From: Adineta steineri
Lineage: Eukaryota; Rotifera; Eurotatoria; Adinetida; Adinetidae
Length of the DNA: 64,000 bases
NCBI GenBank assembly: GCA_905250115.1
Contig: CAJNOI010000051.1
Coordinates: 124,001 to 188,000 of the forward strand
Reading direction: 5' to 3'
The translations under genes and the position numbers were made by a program. The notes beneath the pieces were generated by a model, which made no database searches, was not told the DNA's origin, and saw nothing but the letters and a program-made list of their open reading frames with translations. Positions within the stretch are counted from its first letter, which is position 1, and every line of letters begins with the position of its first letter. Shown in pieces: positions 1-11,118 of this stretch.

Positions 1-125
1 CTGTACCCTAGATAATAATACAATAAATATGTTAGTTAAATAATTAATTATTTAAAAATATTCACTTTATTAGCACGTCGATCAAGTAAAACATCATAAC
101 CGGTGAGAAATCGTCGAGTAGTCAT
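1..125 (-). CDS. Possible 5' end of an unidentified gene, cut by the left edge
   Basis: On the minus strand an ATG at 125 opens a 20-codon frame (MTTRRFLTGYDVLLDRRANK) ending at a GTGAAT donor at 65. A pyrimidine-rich stretch ending in CTAG then gives an acceptor at 9-8. The implied intron (8-65) is 58 bp, the usual size for this window, and the reading phase is kept into the last seven bases. Codon choice (CGA, GAT, TTA, AAA) matches the certain genes nearby. I do not recognise the protein. A 25-codon standalone ORF would result if the donor is not used. Support is modest because only one full exon is visible. Confidence 0.4.
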
Positions 126-1801
126 TTTATAATCACTGTTGTTATTAGTGCAATTTAATAATATTCGTTCTTCTAGAAATAATAAAATTAGAAAGAGAGA
201 GAAAAAAAAGTAAATTTTGTGAATATTCGACTTTATATTTTAGTAAAATTTGCATGCCTTTATATTCAGTGCAAAAATCTACCATTTATTAAGTATAATA
301 TAGACGAAAACAGTGAAGATAGAGAAATGTGTTGGCTTTTATATTGACTCAAAGGGTGTGAGGCCTATGCGCATCTTTCTTGGGCAATGACGGCAAATAT
401 TTATTTTTTTCTAGAGAACTAGTTGACGAGATGAGTTGCTTTTTTCTTTTCTTTTTCAACCCAGACAGAACGCAAAAATACGAGGAAAAAATATATTCAA
501 TTACAGAAATCTTATTTTTTATATTTAGAATTTTTATACAGATTTCTCTATCAAAGTCATGCAAATTTAAATAATAATATATAATTGTACTAAATTGTTT
601 TGTTTACATCATTTAAATACGTTAAAATTCCATTAGTGACTAACATTGTTTTTTACTTTTTTTTATCAATAACAATCGCATTTTATTTTATTTTTTTTCT
701 ATTCCTATGAAAAATAACGCCTATATTTTATCTTTTTTTATGCTATACCTGAAAGATAAAAAAACATGAATTAAATCTATAGAATGAAAGAAAGATATCG
801 AGGTAGTCTTATATTGCATCTAGTAAAAACTAACTATAATAAAAAAAAAAGAAAGAAAGAAAGAAGTGAAATTTACTATTTTGATAAGTTGATGAAGCAT
901 TTGTTCGACTTATAATTGAACGTTGAAATAAAGACCATGATAAATATGGATAAATTTGATTGATTTTCATATTCGGTTTGACAAACATTATTTCAATATA
1001 TCTTGATAATAATGAAAAATAAGTACAAATATAACATAAAAAATGAAAGAAAATGAACGAATGTTTTGCTTTTTCTTCCTCTTCTTCCTCTTTGTCAAAT
1101 ATAATTTAGATTTCGATAGGTTGAAAAATATGAAAAAAAACGGATAGTCTATCACACTTTCTTTGAAAATAAAAATAATAGGATTGAGAATGAAAAAGAT
1201 ATTCTATCTATGTCTTTATTTTTAAATGAATTTAAGACATATCTATATATATTCTAAAATTAACTGATCGTAAATATAATAGAAGAAAGGAATCGTCATA
1301 CAGATGGGAATAGGTGTGTCTGTTTTCTATTGACTTTGTCTGGTGATATGATCCATTTAAAACTATATTGTCTTTTCAATACTTATAAGTGTTTTGAAGA
1401 AAAAAGAGAGTGGGAAGGTATAGTCTAAATCATGAAAAATAAACATTCAATGTATGACACACCTTAATCTATATTTGGAAATATATTACTTTTTCATGTT
1501 TCTTATTCTCAATTCTTCCTTTTTAATGTATGTTTGCAATTTATGTGACAAATAATAAGGGATAAAAACATATTTATATTTTGAAATTTTTTTACACACG
1601 CCTAATCTTATTATTTCAAGTTAAATTTGATATTATTTGACAATATAAAATCGAACTTTGCTGGAAAATTAACTAAGTTTTATTTCGAAATTCATATAGA
1701 TTTATATCTATTGAATAATATTATTATCTTACAAATAAAAACAAATGTTTATTTAGTATTAATTTCTATATCTGTTTTTTTAGATAATGTTTATCATTAA
1801 T
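126..1801. other. Intergenic stretch, no gene seen
   Basis: AT-rich DNA with homopolymer runs and a short GAAA-type microsatellite near 845-867. The short open frames near 349-574 have no recognisable domain, and their composition is that of simple AT-rich DNA. I see no RNA gene or clear element. Confidence 0.6.
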
Positions 1802-2794
1802 TTATTGAATACGATGAAGTTTAAAACGATAATTCAATGTATTATCTTTATCACAAAGTGATACAATAATTCGTTTTCCTGAGACTTGTAATCGTTTCGC
1901 ATATGAATAACAAGGTCGGATATAAAAATGATTTTGATTATTAATTTTTTCAAATGTAAATTTTGAACATGAACGTGATGATTCTTTTCGATGTGTTGAA
2001 AGTATTGATGATGGTAACCAATGTTCTTCTTCATCGTAACATATTAAAACTGTTAAACGACATTGTGTTTGTTCATTATATAATTCATATTCAAGACAAC
2101 ATTGATCATTATCATATTGTTTTAGAACAAAAATATGTTCACGATGTAATCGTTTTGAACTTGTACATATATCATTTTTACTATCAATTAACCATTCACC
2201 TGTTGAAATACATTCAATCATATATAAACCATTCGAAAGATAATCACTTTCAGAATATTGTTTTAATAAAATAAGATCATTTATGGATGATAAATGTAAT
2301 TTAAGTGATGATGCTATTGATAGATTTTGAAATTGTTCATCGGTAGATTTATTAAGTAAACGAAGACTAATTGATTCACCAACAATATTATTATTTAATA
2401 TAAATCTTAATGATAAAAGTTGTGAATGTATTAATTGAGCTACATAATAACGAATATCGTCTTTTTCTGAATAACAATAAATATTTAAGATTTTTAAATA
2501 TGGACAATGGATTTTTATTGATTTTATATAAGTTGATAAAGAATATGGATGACCAATTGATAAATAATGAAGATTAGAACCAATGGATGGTAAAACAGTT
2601 GATAAACAATATTGAAATATAATATTATTATTTGTTTTTGTTAAATCAAATTGTTTCCCAATAAAATATTTAACAATTAAGGAAAAATAATTATTTAATT
2701 CGAAGAATGAATAAACAATATGTTCTTTATAAAGATATTTAAATATCAAATAAATGATTTCTCGTGGTAAATTTATCAAAGATATTGTTGGCAT
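1802..2794 (-). CDS. F-box domain protein
   Basis: A single-exon 330-residue protein. Residues about 5-45 (INLPREIIYLIFKYLYKEHI and the following helix) are an F-box, the motif that docks a protein to Skp1 in SCF ubiquitin ligases. The rest has no catalytic signature. The first half has leucine-rich stretches such as LKILNIYCY that could be degenerate LRR-like substrate-binding repeats, but spacing is irregular. N-terminal F-box proteins with a 'PREIIYLIFKYL' type start form a very large family in bdelloid rotifers. The substrate is unknown. The start is the first ATG in frame and directly precedes the F-box. An antisense frame at 1963-2274 is a shadow. Confidence 0.8.
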   Translation of the reverse strand: MPTISLINLPREIIYLIFKYLYKEHIVYSFFELNNYFSLIVKYFIGKQFDLTKTNNNIIFQYCLSTVLPSIGSNLHYLSIGHPYSLSTYIKSIKIHCPYLKILNIYCYSEKDDIRYYVAQLIHSQLLSLRFILNNNIVGESISLRLLNKSTDEQFQNLSIASSLKLHLSSINDLILLKQYSESDYLSNGLYMIECISTGEWLIDSKNDICTSSKRLHREHIFVLKQYDNDQCCLEYELYNEQTQCRLTVLICYDEEEHWLPSSILSTHRKESSRSCSKFTFEKINNQNHFYIRPCYSYAKRLQVSGKRIIVSLCDKDNTLNYRFKLHRIQ

Positions 2795-4049
2795 TATAAT
2801 TGTATAATAGGAGAGAAAGAGAACAAAACGATATAAATCAGTCCTTTTTTATGTTGATAGTGGATATCAAAGTACAAAGAACAAAGGCAAATACAGTTCG
2901 TTTAAAAGCATTGATAACCTTCATAGGATTGTTAATATTACATTTAAAATAAAGTCTAGATTAACAAATAAAAGAACATTTGAATGAAAATCCTTGAATC
3001 TTAATGTCAATATTCAGCACATTTCAAACATATTTTAGGCTTTTTTTCTTCATTAGATAACAGTAATAGATTATTGTTATCTGTTTAAATAAATAAAAAA
3101 TGATAGATAAAGTTAGAAAAAGAATTATTTTCATACCAGATGACAAAGAAATAGAATGAATGAATGAATGGAAAAATTATGAAATATTGCTATTTTTATG
3201 GGAATGTTAGTTTTTTATTTGTGTGTGTGAGAAAAAGAAATGACAATTAGAAAGAGAAGAAACAGAATAATAATGTGTTTTCTTTCAAACAGGAAATTAT
3301 TTTTAGTTACTGGTAGATTAATGGAGTATTTTCATTCAAAATAATCTCTTCTTGTCGGTTGAGAAATAAAATATTTACCAATAGAATGTCTCTATAGAAA
3401 ATCGTAACTAGCTGATATAATGATAAATATTGATTGAAAATTAAATCTTTATTCTAAGAAACCGAAGTTCATGGAAGGACCAATTTGAATTATTATTCAT
3501 TCAGATACGTGGAAAGAAGACTTCTAAAAATCATTTTTAATATCTCAAATTTTATCTATGTTCGAACTATTGTATTTAAACGATAATATGAAAAAAAAAT
3601 TATATTTGAGCCTAAAACTGTTCGTACGTGAAAATATCGTTGCATATGAATTAATAATAATTATGAGTAAAATTCTTTGATCAATAGTTTACATTTACAT
3701 AATAGAAAACAAATGTTTTCTCTATTTTGAATTATTTAGTATTGTGTATAACTTGTATATAGATTTTATTTTTATTACTATTGATATAAACCATGTCTAT
3801 CCACATACTGAATTTAGATATTTACGTTTTTACTTTTGACAATAAACATATTTTGTTTTTTTTTATTCTTAGAATACTCATTTTTATCAAATTTTATGGC
3901 CTTTTATATCTGAATAAACTTAAACCTTAGACAATTGCATTTTTATAGATGGCTGTCAAAATCTATATAAATCCTATTCAATATTGGATTGTATTTTAGT
4001 ATCATTGTATAAACCATACATATACATATTTGATAGCAAGAAAATTCAA
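2795..4049. other. Intergenic stretch, F-box gene to first FABP gene
   Basis: AT-rich sequence without a supported gene. It holds the divergent upstream regions of the F-box gene (-) and the first fatty-acid-binding gene (+). No repeat or RNA gene was recognised. Confidence 0.6.
3964..3971 (+). promoter_or_regulatory. TATA-like box of FABP copy 1
   Basis: TATATAAA-type sequence 86 bp before the ATG at 4050. The third FABP copy has a TATAAAA at 7807, 79 bp before its ATG, so the spacing is similar in both genes. Inferred from sequence only. Confidence 0.4.
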
Positions 4050-4642
4050 ATGGCTAGCAGTGGTATTCAAGGACTCAAAGGTACTTGGGATTATGTATGT
4101 ATCAGATGTTTTCATATTCCATTGGTTTTAATATATATTAATATTTATCATAACAGGTTGACGGTGAACATTTTGATGAATATATGAAAGAACTTGGTGT
4201 TGGATTTGCAACACGTATGGCTGCTAAAGGAATCAAATCGCGTCTAGTCATTAGTGAAAATAATGGCAAATGGACTGTACGATCAGAAACTTCGCTTAAA
4301 ACAGCATCCTACGATTTCACACCTGGTGTTGAATTCGATGAAACAACACCTGATGGACGTGAAGTTAAAGTATGATTAGATTTTTATATATTTTCAGTTC
4401 TTACTAATATATATTTTGTAGTCGACTATTAAATTTGAAGGTAACAAATGGGTTCATACAACAATTGATAAAGATGGAAAGAAATCAGTTGTAACACGTC
4501 ATATTGATGATAAAGATCAACAAATGATTGTAAGCTTATTTTTCATCTTAACTCGTTTCGTATTCTAATAAATTCGATAATTCTCTTCTAGGATATGGAA
4601 TGTGGTTCAGTCAAAGCTCGTCGTTGGTACAAACGTGCCTAA
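4050..4642 (+). CDS. FABP: Fatty-acid-binding protein, tandem copy 1
   Basis: Cytosolic lipid carrier of the intracellular lipid-binding (calycin) family, a ten-stranded beta barrel that binds fatty acids. Four exons: 4050-4094, 4157-4369, 4422-4529, 4592-4642, all GT-AG and all in phase 0, giving 138 residues against about 132 for the family. The family signature is clear: an N-terminal GTWDY, then DEYMKELGVGFATR (helix-turn-helix lid), EFDETTPDGREVK, and a C-terminal ARRWYKRA, which keeps the Arg-x-Tyr pair that holds the carboxylate in vertebrate FABPs. The four-exon layout is that of animal FABP genes. First of three tandem copies; its introns are closest to copy 3. Confidence 0.93.
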
Positions 4643-5709
4643 TAAAACACTTCTTTCAATTAATTGGCACTATTTATATTTTCGTTTATCATATTAATTT
4701 CTAAATATATTTGATAATAAAATAATATTTTGTACTAAGCAAAATATGACTTATTAATAGACTTACAAGAATTCTAATTATTTTCAATGTCATCATGACA
4801 AAATATTCATTAGAAAAAAAGCTGTGTTTTTTAACCCTTTTGCTCCTGGCGATACCGCTATGTCTGGAAATGTCTTAATCGATTAAAGACTGTATTAATA
4901 TATGTTTTGATTGTTGAGAAAAGTTTTTATCCTGACTAAGCGATAGGAAAATTTTTTGAACGGTTAAAACTTATACTACTGATATGTTTATCTAATAAAT
5001 ACACTCAGACGTATTTTTACGTTGTCGAGAGTCAACGGATATTTATTCGTAAATAGTAGTTATCTTGAATTATATTATCGATTTTTTGTAAATATACTAT
5101 TTTTTCTTTGTTTTATGTTGTTCTCAATAGTTCCTTCAAAAACATCTAATTTATTAATAACTCAACCTTTTTTTTCCTCATAAATTTTGACGGAAAACAG
5201 ATATTCATTATATATATACATCTGCACGTTAGATATAATATATTTATAACTGTTAGTAGAATAGAAAATATAATCATTTGATTTTTCTATCGAAAGAATC
5301 TTTTTTCTGATGTCAAAAATAATCTGAAAATAAGATATATAATAATATTTTTGCTTATAAATTGTTTCTTTTTTCTGTCATGTTGTTACATACTTGGTCT
5401 TTCTGAGTAGTCGCTTAGTGATCCATTCTTCTTTCCTATTTATTCATAACATTAACGTGTCTATATGTCGAACATTAAAGCTCAAAAGACTTTTGATGAA
5501 TGTTTGGCTGTTGTTTTCAACCAATTATAAAACACAATTCTTCCACTTTTATTCTCATCCGTTTTTATCTTATTTTTATTCTGTTTTTTTTTCCTTTTAC
5601 TATATTCTAATTTAAAGCATCTTAATTCTTCTAAAATTCTTTATTTAATAACAGAATATTTGTAGAATTTCTTTTAGATTCTATTTATATCTACTATTAT
5701 AAGAACAAT
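4643..5709. other. Intergenic, FABP copy 1 to copy 2
   Basis: No gene supported. At 4832-4870 a TTAACCCTTT followed by a locally GC-richer stretch resembles the end of a TTAA-target element, but no partner end was found. The part from 5513 to about 5600 resembles the region upstream of copy 3. Confidence 0.5.
5513..5600 (+). repeat. Upstream block shared with FABP copy 3
   Basis: Begins GTTTTCAACCAATTATAA and continues pyrimidine-rich. The block at 7661-7745 begins GTTTTCAACCAATTGTAA with similar following sequence (CTCAT..TTTTTA/TTTTAC..CTTAT). Both lie 130-230 bp before an FABP start codon, so the duplication unit appears to have included 5' flanking DNA that may hold regulatory sites. Confidence 0.5.
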
Positions 5710-6286
5710 ATGACAAATAGTAGTATTGAAGCACTCAAAGGTACTTGGGACTATGTATGTATTGAGAAAATATTATGTTTTATTAATTTGATATATCAAT
5801 TTTAGGTTGATAGTGAAAATTTAGATGAATTTATGAAAGAACTTGGTGTTGGATGGGCAATGCGTATGGCAGCTAAAGGAGCAAAACCTCGTCTTATTAT
5901 TAGTGAAAATAATGGTAAATGGAATATTAAATCAGAAAGTACCTTCAAAACAGTTTCATATGATTTTACACCTGGCATTGAATTTAATGAAGTAACACCT
6001 GATGGACGTGAAGTTACAGTAAAAATAGTTTTCTATATTTATTCAAAATGGTTTTGTTATTTTTAGACAATTATTAATTTTGAAGGTAATAAATGGGAGA
6101 ACGTAACAATTGATAAAAGTGGCAAAAAATCTCTTGTAACACGGTATGTCGATGATAAAGGTCAACAAATTATTGTAAGTCACTGTTCTGTTGTTTTTTT
6201 TCTCTACAAAGATAATATAACTTTTACAATAGGAAATGGAATGTGGTTCAGTAAAAGCTCGACGTTGGTATAAACGTGCTGAATAG
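5710..6286 (+). CDS. FABP: Fatty-acid-binding protein, tandem copy 2
   Basis: Second intracellular lipid-binding protein. Exons 5710-5754, 5806-6018, 6067-6174, 6233-6286: the same exon sizes as copy 1 except that the last is one codon longer (the protein ends GAE-like rather than A). Signatures kept: GTWDY, EFMKELGVGWAMRMAAKG, EFNEVTPDGREV, ARRWYKRA. It is the most diverged copy: FAT becomes WAM in the lid helix, IDDKDQQM becomes VDDKGQQI, and its introns do not align well with those of copies 1 and 3. Probably also a cytosolic fatty-acid carrier, perhaps with shifted ligand preference or expression. Confidence 0.92.
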
Positions 6287-6958
6287 ATATATACTATAAT
6301 GAATATTAACAACAATAGGAATATTATTTTACCAATCTCATTTATTTTTAATAATAAGTATAATCATATTAATTGATGTCTTGAAATTTGTTAATACATT
6401 CTATTCAACAACCTAAATTTTATCGTTGAAATTTATTTTTTTAATAGGCGAAATAATACATTCAACTATGTGAATTTCGTCTTTTTTCTTGACTTGTTAT
6501 GAATGTATTTGTTTTTTTTCAATGTAAAATAAATTATAATATTAGTTTTTAGAACTAATTTTCTCATTTTATTGTTATTTTTTAATATCTAATAAAAATA
6601 ACACTTACCAAGACAATATTAATCGGATATATATATTAGTAACGGAACCAAAGAGTGGCTGAGAGGGGGTCACAAGTCCTTCCGAAAATTCTACTGGCTT
6701 AATTCTGAATATACATGAAATTAAAATCTAATTTAATAAGTAGTAGATTTTTTAAAAAAAGAATCAAAATCTGTTGCAGCTAAAATTTAATATTTATAGA
6801 ATATTCTTTTCGATCAGTTTTTAACTGCAGCCAAAAATAACATTCGTTGCTCTTTTCTTATCTCAACTATGAAATAATTAGCAGATACTTTTTATTTTGA
6901 ATCAAAAAGGAATATAAATTCAAAATTAAAATACATATAATGAATACACAAGATTCAA

Positions 6959-7012
6959 GATAATGCAATGAAAACAAATTAACAATGCTTTGACAGGCGT
7001 AAACGTGCCTGA
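6959..7012 (+). pseudogene. Possible relic of an FABP last exon
   Basis: The last 18 bases (AAACGTGCCTGATAAGTA) match the end of FABP copy 1, coding KRA-stop, except for A to G in the stop. The stretch starts GATAATGCAATG, like GATATGGAATG of the true exon 4. The middle is poorly conserved, so this could be chance. If real, it marks a fourth, lost copy. Confidence 0.22.
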
Positions 7013-7806
7013 TAAGTATTTCATATTTGAGATAAGTATACTTCTTACTTGACGAATTTGTATAATTTTATCAAAATCTCCGAGGTAAACCTAGCGATAT
7101 TCTCTTGTAAAGCTGATAATGAAAAGATGTAAATTATTAATAAAATTAAATATTTTTTATCTTGACAAAATACATTAATTAAGTTCGAATTTTAAATCAT
7201 ACAAGAAAAATTAAATTTCATTCTATTATACATAATATTACTGTAACATCATTTCTTTTTCTTCTTTTCTAAATACCCTAGACTTGTATTGCGAACAATA
7301 TTTAGTTTACCGTTTTCTTTCATAAGAGATTATTTATTAAAAACATCAATCAAATAAAAAAATGAATTGATGAATGATAGTAGATAATTTTTATTTTGTT
7401 TATATCATAGATCAAAAGCACTTATCATCGAAATACTTAAAAGTATGAATTGGACAACTTGTGTTTTATCGGTTAAGATGATGTAAGTTTATTTTACTTC
7501 GTCTCATCACTTGTTATTCCTTTTCATATTATATCTATATGCTACATAATATATATTTACTCTTAAAAGTTTGACTTTGTCTTTCTCTATAAGAATAACG
7601 CTAAGACATGCCCATATTGATTTGAAGGGTATGTATGTGTGCTTATTACTGTGTGCCGTAGTTTTCAACCAATTGTAATCTTAGTTCTCTCATTTTTACT
7701 CTTATCATCTATCTCTTGTTATTTTTTTCTAACCACTTACATATTTAGACAACCTTCGGCCTTCTTCAAAAAAAAAAGAAAAAAAATTATTCACCTCGTC
7801 AACTGA

Positions 7807-7813
7807 TATAAAA
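7807..7813 (+). promoter_or_regulatory. TATA box of FABP copy 3
   Basis: TATAAAA 79 bp upstream of the ATG at 7886, matching the position of the TATA-like sequence before copy 1. Confidence 0.45.
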
Positions 7814-7885
7814 ACGTTGATAAATCTTCTTTACAATTTTATTTCGTGTCTAACATTATTCTTCATAACTAGATAATTCTAAACA

Positions 7886-8478
7886 ATGGCCAGCAGCGGT
7901 GTTGAAGGACTCAAAGGTACTTGGGATTATGTATGTATCAGATGTTTTCATATTATTTCAGTATAATATTTCAACATATTTAACTATAGGTTGATGGTGA
8001 AAATTTTGATAGTTACATGAAAGAAATTGGTGTTGGATTTGCAACACGCCAACTTGCTAAAGGAATCAAACCTCGTCTTGTCATTAGTGAAGCTGATGGT
8101 AAATGGACTGTACGATCAGAAAGTTCACTTAAAACAGTTTCATACGACTTTACACCAGGTGTTGAATTCAATGAAACAACACCTGATGGACGTGAAGTTA
8201 CAGTATGATTGTATTTTTATTTACTTTCGATTGTTACTAATATATATATTTTGTAGTCGACAATTAATTTCGAAGGTAACAAATGGGTTCATACATCAGT
8301 TGATAAAAGTGGAAAAAAATCAGTTGTAACACGTCATATTGATGATAAAGATCAACAAATGATTGTAAGTTTATTTTTCATCGTAACTCGTTTTCTATTC
8401 TAATAAATTCTATAATTTTCTTTCCAGGATATGGAATGTGGCTCAGTAAAAGCTCGTCGTTGGTATAAACGTGCTTAA
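7886..8478 (+). CDS. FABP: Fatty-acid-binding protein, tandem copy 3
   Basis: Third intracellular lipid-binding protein, 138 residues. Exons 7886-7930, 7990-8202, 8257-8364, 8428-8478. It keeps GTWDY, SYMKEIGVGFATRQLAKG, EFNETTPDGREV and the C-terminal ARRWYKRA with the ligand-carboxylate Arg and Tyr. Exon phases are identical to copies 1 and 2. Introns 1-3 are visibly alike in copies 1 and 3 (for example, both third introns contain TTCTAATAAATTC), which suggests a recent duplication or gene conversion between the outer copies, bypassing copy 2. Confidence 0.93.
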
Positions 8479-9276
8479 ATAAATCAAACTGTTGAACATT
8501 TTTATAAAAAAAAACAATTTTTGAAATATCTTTTTGTGCAATTTTAGTTATATTCATATAAGTATTTCTTTTGTGTATTAATAAAACTAAAGTAACATCA
8601 CATATTTGTTTTTCTTTTCTTCAAAAAATATACATATTAAAGTTCGTGACAGATAAATAGAAAGAACATATTTTTGCATCATGAAAATAGAAGAATATTA
8701 ATGGAATGTATTCTACTAAAGACATGATATAAAATATACTTTGCTTCAAGTTTAAAAATATTTCAATGTTATGTAGAGTAAAGAATGATAAAAGTACAAA
8801 GTACGAACTATTTCAGTTAACATACTTGATTAACTATGCTCGTGATATCAAATAAACTTGATATTACCTTTAGATATATGTTTGTAGGTACAAAATTTAA
8901 TAATTCATAATCTATTTAGCACATAACAATCAACAATAGTTCATAGAGGAACAGTATATTGGAACAATCAGACTTAAATATTATTTCTACTGTAAACGTT
9001 TTCTTCTATTAAGTTGTATTTTGAGAACTATGTCGTTCTCTACCGTCAATTATAAGATATAAAAAGATATAGAAGTAAATTTCAATTGAAAATTATATCT
9101 GTTGTCGCTTTATATAAGATACATGATCTTTAAAAATATACAATCTGACAATCCAAGATAAAAAAAACAAGATTAAAGTTAATTTTACTCAATATTGAAT
9201 ATCATTAAGGTTTTTTTGATCAATATCTTGAATAAATTGTTCATAAGAGTCTTTTTTTATGTATGTCAAATAAAAT
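8479..9276. other. Intergenic stretch, no gene seen
   Basis: AT-rich spacer between the 3' ends of FABP copy 3 (+) and the RRM protein gene (-), a convergent arrangement. Nothing recognisable beyond the 3' flanks. Confidence 0.6.
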
Positions 9277-10425
9277 TTATTGACGTTGATTTTGCATACG
9301 ATATATTTCTTGTAAACTTTCATTATATAATTTTTTCAATTGTCGATTTTCGTCTTTAAGTCGTTGTTGTTTTTGTTGGTAATCAAGTGTTAAACGTTGT
9401 AAACGAATACGTTTTTTTGCTATTTGTTCCCATTCAGTTTGAAGTGATGAAATAAGTTGTTCATGTTCATTTTCAAAACGATTAGTCGTATCACGATATA
9501 TTAATTGAAGTTGAGCAACTTGTTCATTATTATTCAAAGTTAATGTTGGTGATATAATAGTAGTTGATTGTGGCGGAGAGATTTTAAATATTCCGCGTGA
9601 TCTTAATAATAAAGAAAAGAATAAATATATATATATATCGGCAAAAAAAGTCATTCACGGGCTTTAATTTTTTACAAGGATATGAATTCATTTAGCATAG
9701 ATCTATGTGATGTTTCGCGTAGACTAGCTATAGAAAGATTCTCTATTCCTGAGATATGCATGTTTCAATTTTGTGAAGTCACATCGCTAATAAATAATTT
9801 CGTTTATATATATATATATTTATACAATTTACTTTAATCGATATTGAATTCGACGTCGAGCTTGTTGCTCATCAGCACATTTCTCTATTTCAATCATTTG
9901 ATTATTAATAAAATGTGGACGAGATAAACAACATATATCAACTGAATCATAATCTTCAAATTCAACTAAACTTGCTTTTTCATCTAATTTTTCTAAACGT
10001 ATAATTTGACCACCAGTTGATTTTAAATATTCGGTAATTATATTATTATTCGGTAATATTTCATTATGATTTTCTCGAGGAATACGTACAAGCATTTTAT
10101 TCGTAGTTGTATGTCCTTCATATGGATAACGTCGTGTAATTGGCAAACAACGACGTACAAAAAGTTGATAATCATTTATAAAAAATGGACGTTTAGCCAT
10201 AATTTTATCAACAATTTCACGATTTTCAAATATTAAAATTGCAAATGGACTAGGTAATAAAATAGGTGAATTCTTTGACATACGATGTTTTAAATATAAT
10301 TTAATAATAATACCAAACTGATCAAAAATATCAGTAATTTGTTTAGAACTGACATCATTAGGTAAATTTCCTATATGAATTTGTTTACGAAATGGTTCAA
10401 GAGATTGATCGATATAAGCTGGCAT
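9277..10425 (-). CDS. Tandem-RRM protein with coiled-coil tail
   Basis: Probable nuclear RNA-binding protein. Exon 1 (10425-9833) encodes an RRM: RNP2-like IHIGNLP at about residues 16-22, then ITDIFDQFGIIIKLYL. The degenerate RNP1 is at PFAILIFE. A linker VRRCLP recalls the 'RALP' seen after RRM1 in hnRNP A/B proteins. A second, weaker RRM-like unit (KMLVRIP ... ASLVEFEDYDSV) follows. A GTAAAT donor at 9832 joins in phase to an acceptor preceded by a pyrimidine tract at 9602. Exon 2 (9601-9277) then adds about 108 residues with a strong coiled coil (residues rich in E, Q, K, L, ending MQNQRQ). Without the splice the RRM part would stop three bases later. RRM-RRM-coiled coil recalls DBHS proteins (NONO/SFPQ), but motifs do not match that family closely. 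Confidence 0.7.
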
Positions 10426-11118
10426 TGATAATGAAATAATACAAAAATTAATCTAGAATAAAAAACATATTCATCAATATGAAAATAAACAGATCAAGTT
10501 TTATTTTATCTATTAGATATGATCGATATTAAAAGAAGTAAGATGATGATAAATACGAACTTTGTCAAGTATTAAATTCATACAAGAAATGTCGGTGTTT
10601 CAAGTGTTTTAGCCAACTCTGCGATATCAGAATAACGAAATGTTTAACATATAACTACAATCAATGAACTTTTTGTTTTCATCAACAACAAGATATGTGT
10701 GTATACTCATAAGCATTTTAAATCGTCTTTTGCAACCAATTGAGATCTTATATGAATGAATCATTTATTTTTATATTAAATACTTTTGATCAAAGAATAA
10801 GCAATGTAATTTAGTGAAAGTTTGATACTAGTATATTTGTCTAATTCATCAAAACTAAAAAATATGTACATATGTTTCTACATTTGACTTAAGAAATAAG
10901 ATTGAAACTATGAGATATTTTTATTTATACTTTTCCATCAGTTATTTCTAATCCACTGAAAATCAATGGAACACATATATTAGTCGCATTAGTGATTTAT
11001 CTAGGTAAGCAAAATATTCATAAGAAACAAAGAAATTAAATTTTTTTTAAGTTTATTTTGATGATAAGAATAGTTAATAATATTCGAAACCAAAAGATAA
11101 ATAAATTGCGCTAATAAA
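10426..11118. other. Intergenic, RRM gene 5' end to COG4 3' end
   Basis: No gene seen. On the minus strand a TTTTTTATTCTAG acceptor-like sequence lies about 30 bp before the RRM gene ATG, which may be a 5' UTR intron or trans-splice site. Confidence 0.5.

Larger units (their letters stand above)
6287..7885. other. Intergenic, FABP copy 2 to copy 3
   Basis: A 1.6 kb gap with no intact gene. It contains a GC-richer block near 6645-6710, a possible decayed FABP last exon at 6959-7012, and the duplicated upstream block at 7661-7745. Confidence 0.5.

Noticed and set aside
1963..2274. 103-codon plus-strand frame
   Set aside because: Antisense shadow of the F-box protein gene; no family features and poor composition.
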